Shown piece by piece: positions 19,932 to 20,665 of a stretch of DNA of 20,665 bases. Location of the stretch: NCBI GenBank assembly GCA_021825465.1, contig JAKAGX010000011.1, forward strand, positions 1-20,665, given 5' to 3'. The translations under genes and the position numbers were made by a program. This stretch comes from a bacterium. GTDB lineage: Bacteria > Patescibacteriota > Minisyncoccia > UBA6257 > GWB1-50-10. Numbering within the stretch: position 1 is the first letter of the stretch; every line of letters begins with the position of its first letter. The notes beneath the pieces are model-generated. The model saw only the letters and a program-made list of their open reading frames with translations. It was not told where the DNA came from and ran no database searches.

Positions 19932-20435
19932 ATGGATTTGAAATTCAATACATCATATGGCCTGCAGGTCGACCTCGCTTCCGTTGCGGACGAGATCGTC
20001 GCTTTTATGGAGAAAAAGCCGAAGGCGTCGTACCGGGTGACGATCGGGAGCGATTCGGAGCTTTTGGAAGATAAAACGGCGGATTTCGTGACTGCCGTCG
20101 TGGTTCACCGGATCGGGAACGGCGGCAGGTACTTTTGGCGGCGCGTGAAACTCGGAAAGTTTTATAATCTGCACGACCGGATCGTGCAAGAAGTGATGCT
20201 TTCGATCGATGCATCGAACGCATTTTTGAACGTTTTGAAAACGAAAATCCAAGCCAAAGCGGAAAGAGGGGCGAATTTCAATTGGAGCTTTGAAGTTCAT
20301 GTCGATGTCGGCGAAAACGGCCCGACGAAAACGCTGATTCAAGAAGTGGTCGGCATGGTTCGAGCTCACAATTTCGAACCAAAAACGAAGCCGGAAAGTT
20401 ACGCCGCATCGAACGTCGCCGACATATATGCTTAA
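19932..20435 (+). CDS. YkuK-family (DUF458) RNase H-like protein
   Basis: 167 residues, close to the length of Bacillus YkuK. The RNase H-like pattern is clear: YRVTIGSDSE (34-43) with Asp41 and Glu43, then TAVVVHRIGNGGRYFWRRVK (54-73), the helix NLHDRIVQEVMLSIDASNAF with Glu87, and SFEVHVDVGENGPTK (119-133) with Asp125. The final helices include EVVGMVRAHNFEPKTKPESY, and the usual ADIYA-like end is present. Members are predicted nucleases of unknown substrate; sporulation links known in Firmicutes do not apply here. It is encoded alone after the tRNA pair, and a G-rich inverted repeat follows its stop by 3 nt. Confidence 0.85.
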   Translation: MDLKFNTSYGLQVDLASVADEIVAFMEKKPKASYRVTIGSDSELLEDKTADFVTAVVVHRIGNGGRYFWRRVKLGKFYNLHDRIVQEVMLSIDASNAFLNVLKTKIQAKAERGANFNWSFEVHVDVGENGPTKTLIQEVVGMVRAHNFEPKTKPESYAASNVADIYA

Positions 20436-20438
20436 TGA

Positions 20439-20511
20439 GGGTTTAGGGTGTAGGGGTTAGGGTAGACATACAGCTAATAATCCCAAACCCTATCCCCTAG
20501 ACCCTATCCCC
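20439..20511. repeat. Twin G-quadruplex motif arranged as an imperfect inverted repeat
   Basis: The plus strand has G-tracts at 20439-41, 20446-48, 20453-56 and 20460-62 with loops TTTA, TGTA and TTA. The minus strand has five tracts, read as C-tracts at 20482-84, 20488-90, 20494-97, 20502-04 and 20508-11. The two halves are also largely complementary, so the same bases can make a hairpin of about 25 bp with mismatches. It fills the gap between two genes. Confidence 0.85.
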
Positions 20512-20519
20512 TTGTAATT

Positions 20520-20665
20520 ATGGACACCCTAGTCATCGACATTGAAACCAAAAACACCTTTCAGGACGTAGGCGGCCGCGATAACCTGAAGGACCTCGAC
20601 ATTTCCGTCATCGGGGTCTATTCCTATGCAACGGATGAATACCGTGCATTCGAAGAATCGGAGTT
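20520..20665 (+). CDS. Predicted DEDD/YprB-type 3'-5' exonuclease, N-terminal fragment
   Basis: Only the first 48 codons are present before the window ends. The protein begins MDTLVIDIETKNTFQDVGG and continues LDISVIGVYSYATDEYRAFE. The opening strand with Asp-x-Glu (DIET) and the following 'isv-g-YsY' strand fit the first motif of DEDD-type exonucleases and the RNase H-like YprB group (RNase_H_2). The start follows the G-rich inverted repeat by 8 nt, and no ribosome-binding site is visible. The assignment is tentative because the remaining motifs are missing. Confidence 0.65.
   Translation, partial: MDTLVIDIETKNTFQDVGGRDNLKDLDISVIGVYSYATDEYRAFEESE

Noticed and set aside
20439..20511. A true telomere or replicon end
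   Set aside because: Genes continue without a break on both sides, and the G-rich words are few and arranged as an inverted pair rather than a tandem array.
1..20665. UGA recoded as glycine (Gracilibacteria-type code)
   Set aside because: Several clear genes end at TGA at the expected family length, including gyrA, the solute-binding protein and the HAD gene.
1..20665. CRISPR arrays or complete insertion sequences
   Set aside because: No regularly spaced direct repeats and no transposase-like protein were seen. The only recombinase is Xer-like.

Overview
The window looks like a chromosomal segment of a Patescibacteria (Candidate Phyla Radiation, CPR) bacterium, probably Parcubacteria-like. 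This is an inference from several things: a tandem array of small VirB2-like T4SS-pilin paralogs, a single Xer-type recombinase, compact gene spacing, many starts with no Shine-Dalgarno sequence, and housekeeping proteins with short, divergent forms. TGA is used as a normal stop (gyrA, the solute-binding protein, pilins), so there is no sign of the UGA=Gly code of Gracilibacteria/Absconditabacteria.

Layout. 1-1856 (minus): an rpsO - NYN nuclease - pnp block, cut at the window edge inside pnp. 1888-3950 (minus): an operon of a HAD phosphatase and an ATP-grasp-like protein. It is preceded by what reads as a complete transcription attenuator: promoter, 26-codon leader peptide with the aromatic run YHAFWFY, mutually exclusive antiterminator and terminator. 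3975-4882 (plus): a Xer tyrosine recombinase. 4902-5473 (minus): tRNA-Leu(UAG), whose encoded CCA end shares its last A with the ATG of a nucleotidyltransferase. 5467-7965 (plus): three unrecognised, probably envelope-associated genes with their own promoter, strong ribosome-binding sites and a strong terminator. 7974-15190 (minus): gyrA, then a membrane-anchored sugar-type solute-binding protein, then five T4SS-pilin-like genes, two of them with Cys-rich extracellular extensions. 15195-15481: a 287-bp nested inverted-repeat element with no convincing coding content. 15492-16585 (minus): a single-pass membrane protein and a metallo-beta-lactamase-fold protein without its metal motif. 16643-19831 (plus): rpsA, ftsH, tRNA-Ile(UAU) and tRNA-Val(UAC). 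19892 to the end (plus): a YkuK-family RNase H-like protein, a twin G-quadruplex inverted repeat, and the start of a DEDD/YprB-type nuclease.

How it fits together. Translation and RNA turnover are well represented (S15, S1, PNPase, NYN, YkuK, DEDD nuclease, three tRNAs), with DNA topology (GyrA), site-specific recombination (Xer) and membrane proteolysis (FtsH). The pilin and solute-binding block is the likely cell-surface module. Several promoters have a -10 box only 6-7 nt before the start codon, which predicts leaderless mRNAs. The most striking candidates for undescribed biology are the aromatic leader-peptide attenuator in front of the HAD/ATP-grasp operon and the 287-bp structured element in front of gyrA.
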